A stretch of 64,000 bases of DNA from Sphaerochaeta sp. GTDB lineage: Bacteria; Spirochaetota; Spirochaetia; Sphaerochaetales; Sphaerochaetaceae. The DNA lies in NCBI GenBank assembly GCA_022482495.1, contig JAKVPA010000005.1, forward strand, positions 62,001 through 126,000. The letters are read 5' to 3'. Below the pieces are notes generated by a model. That model was given only the letters and a program-made list of their open reading frames with translations, was not told the DNA's origin and ran no database searches. A program made the translations under genes and the position numbers. Positions 61,865 through 64,000 of this stretch are shown in pieces (within the stretch, counting starts at the first letter, position 1; each line of letters starts with the position of its first letter).

Positions 61865-62497
61865 ATGAAAACGATTGTCTGTTTTGGTGACAGCAACACG
61901 TATGGTTCCAATCCCCACGGAGGAAGATGGGGGCACGATGTCCGTTGGCCGCGGGTTCTGCAGAGCTTGCTTGGCCCTTCGTACTACGTGGTGGAGGAGG
62001 GACTCGGAGGCCGTGAGACGGTCTTCGATGATCCGTTGGAGGGGGAGCGCAACGGGTTCGTCGCGCTGCCCTTTGTGCTGAAGACCCACAAGCCGTTCGA
62101 TCTCCTTGTCATCTCACTGGGAACCAACGACACCAAGTCGATCTTCCACGCTTCATCGAAGGTGATCACCAAGGGGTTGGAACGGCTGGTGGTATACGCC
62201 CAGCGGTTTGACTATGGCCCGGGAAACCCGGTACCCAGGATCCTGTTGGTTTCTCCGATTCACGTCGGGACGGACCTTTCCCGTTGTCCGTTCCCCTCGT
62301 TTGACCAGGATTCCATCACGAAGAGCAGGCAGCTTGCTCCGCTGATCAAGGAACTGGCCGACCGCACCGGTTGCGCGTTCCTGGACGCGGCGCTGGTGGC
62401 GTCCCCCAGCCAGACGGACCAGATCCACATGGACAAGGAATCCCACCTTGCCCTTGCCCATGCCATCGCGGACAAAATACAGGAGATGGAAAGATGA
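61865..62497 (+). CDS. SGNH/GDSL-family hydrolase
   Basis: 210 aa serine esterase. Block I CFGDSNTYGSNP (nucleophile Ser), block II Gly in VEEGLGGRETVFDDP, block III VISLGTNDTKSIF (Asn), and block V DQIHMDKESHLALA (Asp/His). No signal peptide. Arylesterase-like; acts on esters or acetylated sugars. The next small gene overlaps its stop by 4 bp (ATGA), forming an operon with MazG. Confidence 0.9.
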   Translation: MKTIVCFGDSNTYGSNPHGGRWGHDVRWPRVLQSLLGPSYYVVEEGLGGRETVFDDPLEGERNGFVALPFVLKTHKPFDLLVISLGTNDTKSIFHASSKVITKGLERLVVYAQRFDYGPGNPVPRILLVSPIHVGTDLSRCPFPSFDQDSITKSRQLAPLIKELADRTGCAFLDAALVASPSQTDQIHMDKESHLALAHAIADKIQEMER

Positions 62498-62703
62498 AGC
62501 GGCATGCCCCCGGACGGTTCGATCCAGAGGCGCAGCGCGCCGTGATTATCCAGAGCGTCTGTACCGGGGAGCAGAGCCTGTGCTTCATCGACAAAAAGGA
62601 TGGGACGGAACATCAGGTGGGCTGCATCCGCAGTCCTGAGGACCTGGAGGCCTATCTGAAGGAATATCATCTGCGCCTGTCGCAGATCGAGCGGGAGGTG
62701 TAG
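62494..62703 (+). CDS. Small hypothetical protein (69 aa)
   Basis: 69 aa, ATGA overlap with the GDSL gene and 1 bp before MazG. Begins KRHAPGRFDPEAQRAVI, includes CTGEQSLCFIDKKDG and ends SQIEREV. I do not recognise it. The tight packing on both sides supports a real gene. Confidence 0.6.
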   Translation: MKRHAPGRFDPEAQRAVIIQSVCTGEQSLCFIDKKDGTEHQVGCIRSPEDLEAYLKEYHLRLSQIEREV

Positions 62704-62704
62704 C

Positions 62705-63046
62705 ATGCTGAATCGGGAAATTGAGGAAGAGATTAGGACGTTCGTCCATGAGCGGAACTGGGAACAGTTCCATACGCCGAAGGATCTGGCCATTTCCATC
62801 TCGCTGGAGGCCAACGAGCTGCTGGAGAAGTTCCAGTGGTCCGGCAAAGAGACGGATGTGCCGGCCAAGCGGGACGGGATGAAGGAAGAGCTGGCCGACG
62901 TGTTCATCTACTGCTTCATGATGGCTGATGCCATCGGGGTGGACCCCCGGTCCATCATCCAGGAGAAACTGGAACAGAACCGGAAGAAGTACCCCGTCTC
63001 GCTCTCCTACGGAAACTCCCTGAAATACACCGAGCTGAAAGGCTGA
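62705..63046 (+). CDS. MazG-like nucleotide pyrophosphohydrolase
   Basis: 113 aa alpha-helical protein of the MazG/RS21-C6 family. Catalytic region WEQFHTPKDLAISISLEANELLEKFQW contains the Glu-rich metal motif (E-x2-E), and EELADVFIYCFMMADAIG provides the second Glu/Asp set. Members clear non-canonical NTPs. It is in a tight three-gene unit after the GDSL hydrolase. ATG at 62705. Confidence 0.88.
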   Translation: MLNREIEEEIRTFVHERNWEQFHTPKDLAISISLEANELLEKFQWSGKETDVPAKRDGMKEELADVFIYCFMMADAIGVDPRSIIQEKLEQNRKKYPVSLSYGNSLKYTELKG

Positions 63047-64000
63047 CTACAGGTTTGCCCCGCTTCCTGAGCTCTGGGAGAACAGCCCATGGGTGTCGAT
63101 CGTCCAGGCGTCGGTGACCGTCGGGGTGATGGTCATGTCGGTGGAGGTGAAGATCGATTTCTCCCGCTTGGTCTCCCCGTTGCTTGAAACCGCGCCATCC
63201 CAGAAGAAGTTGGTCGCGTCCTTTCCGTCGTATTCAGTGATGGTGTCCGCCTGTCCTCCGGCAAACGAAAGGACACCGGTGACGGAGAAGGAACGCGCTC
63301 CGCTTCCTTTCCCGTACAGCGCGATATTGCTTGCCGCATTCCCATAACTGGTCACCTCCTTGAGGCGCACCGCCGGATTGCTGTTGCTGGTGATGCCGCT
63401 CGCCCCGTTGGCGTAGGCGATGCTGTCCGAAAGGAGGTGTGGTACGGCGATGCCGTCCCCTCCCAGCTTGAAACCGTTGCCGTCTCCGTTCCCTGATCCA
63501 TCGGACAGGCTCCCGTTGCCGTAGGCGACGCACCGCTGGATGGTCACCGCGCCGATCGGGCCGGTCTCGATTTTGGCGTACAGATCCCAGCCGTCATCGA
63601 TGTTGTGGTAGGCGATGCAGTCGGAGAACAGGTTCCCGTCCCCGACGGTCAGTTTGGCGGCGAAGCCGTCGGCATTGTTCTGGGCGCTGTCGCAGTTGTC
63701 GTGGCTGATGCAACCGACCACCCGGTTGCGGGCAGGCCATTTCTCGTACGGTTCGGTGCTGGAGCCGGAGATCTGGATGCCGGTGTCCCCGCATCGGTAG
63801 GCGTAGACGCCTTGGACCAGGTTGTCGTTGCCGGCGATCTGCAGTCCCTTGACGTTGTCCGGCGTGTTGGTGATGTCGATGTTTTGGATCACCCAGTAGG
63901 AGCCCCACAGTTGCATGCCACCGCCCGCCATGGAGAAATCCAGAACGCTCCGGCTTTCCGCCTTGAGGGTTTTGGGTTTTCCCGGTTTTCCGTCATTGCC
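63047..64000 (-). CDS. Pectate-lyase-like right-handed beta-helix protein (PL9 type), partial at right edge
   Basis: The minus-strand frame stays open to the window edge, so only the C-terminal ~317 residues are seen. Repeats of the beta-helix type (HLLSDSIAYANGASGITSNS; GLQIAGNDNLVQGVYAY; IQISGSSTEPYEKWPARN) and the PL9-type calcium-site segment NADGFAAKLTVGDGNLFSD ... AYHNIDDGWDLYAK are visible. PL9 lyases cleave polygalacturonate. The N-terminal signal would lie outside the window. Convergent with mazG. Confidence 0.8.
   Translation of the reverse strand, partial: GNDGKPGKPKTLKAESRSVLDFSMAGGGMQLWGSYWVIQNIDITNTPDNVKGLQIAGNDNLVQGVYAYRCGDTGIQISGSSTEPYEKWPARNRVVGCISHDNCDSAQNNADGFAAKLTVGDGNLFSDCIAYHNIDDGWDLYAKIETGPIGAVTIQRCVAYGNGSLSDGSGNGDGNGFKLGGDGIAVPHLLSDSIAYANGASGITSNSNPAVRLKEVTSYGNAASNIALYGKGSGARSFSVTGVLSFAGGQADTITEYDGKDATNFFWDGAVSSNGETKREKSIFTSTDMTITPTVTDAWTIDTHGLFSQSSGSGANL

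Noticed and set aside
1-64000. tRNA or rRNA genes
   Set aside because: No cloverleaf with TTCGA-type arm or rRNA-like segment was noticed in the intergenic spaces; a dedicated search was not possible.

Overview
The window looks like a spirochaete chromosome, most likely from the Sphaerochaetaceae/Treponemataceae side of Spirochaetota. The reasons are a DUF3798-type binding-protein transporter, a BMP/PnrA-type nucleoside transporter, many binding-protein importers whose signal peptides end in FAQGS-like motifs, a degenerate galactokinase-like protein next to surE, and an Asn-rich Rho. This assignment is inferred from gene content only.

Layout. 1-6.9 kb: end of dnaJ, rlmB, then a complete ABC importer operon (DUF3798 binding protein, double-NBD ATPase, two permeases, a small membrane-anchored protein). 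7-10 kb (minus strand): PurD-like ATP-grasp protein, Dus, TatD. 10-21.7 kb: GC-rich housekeeping genes (RicT/PSP1, S20, HU, Lnt, CinA, Rho, L31, galactokinase-like protein, SurE, NifS, NifU). About 21.9-43.4 kb: a visibly AT-richer accessory island. It holds a GLUG-repeat lipoprotein gene split by an IS110/IS1111-type element, a decayed AAA-ATPase/PD-(D/E)XK gene, two sugar ABC importers without their own ATPase, four intracellular glycoside hydrolases (GH1-, GH2-, GH30- and GH5-type) with two regulators, an IS66-type element and a GIY-YIG protein. 43.5-52 kb: a uridine-kinase-like fusion, an aldehyde-ferredoxin-oxidoreductase-like gene, small hydrolases, YihY, a CRP-like regulator and a membrane-anchored endonuclease/phosphatase-fold protein. 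52-64 kb: a secreted unknown, a BMP-type nucleoside importer, a BusR-like regulator with a betaine-type importer, a GDSL hydrolase, MazG, and a pectate-lyase-like beta-helix protein at the right edge.

How the genes work together. The 27-40.6 kb block reads as a beta-glucan or beta-glucoside uptake and cytoplasmic hydrolysis locus controlled by a LacI regulator (two visible operators) and an ArsR-type regulator. The 58-61.8 kb block reads as c-di-AMP-controlled osmolyte uptake. The most notable finding is the IS110/IS1111-type element. Its borders can be placed exactly on a CT core that restores the interrupted gene. Its long 3' noncoding end can fold into a bridge-RNA-like structure whose loops match the insertion site and the element's own end.

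There are about a dozen one- or two-base frameshifts in otherwise well-conserved genes, concentrated at 6.6, 22.3, 25-26.6, 45.6-46.1, 55.1-55.8, 59.0 and 60.9 kb. Some are probably consensus errors in the assembly, so these genes are described as reconstructed products.
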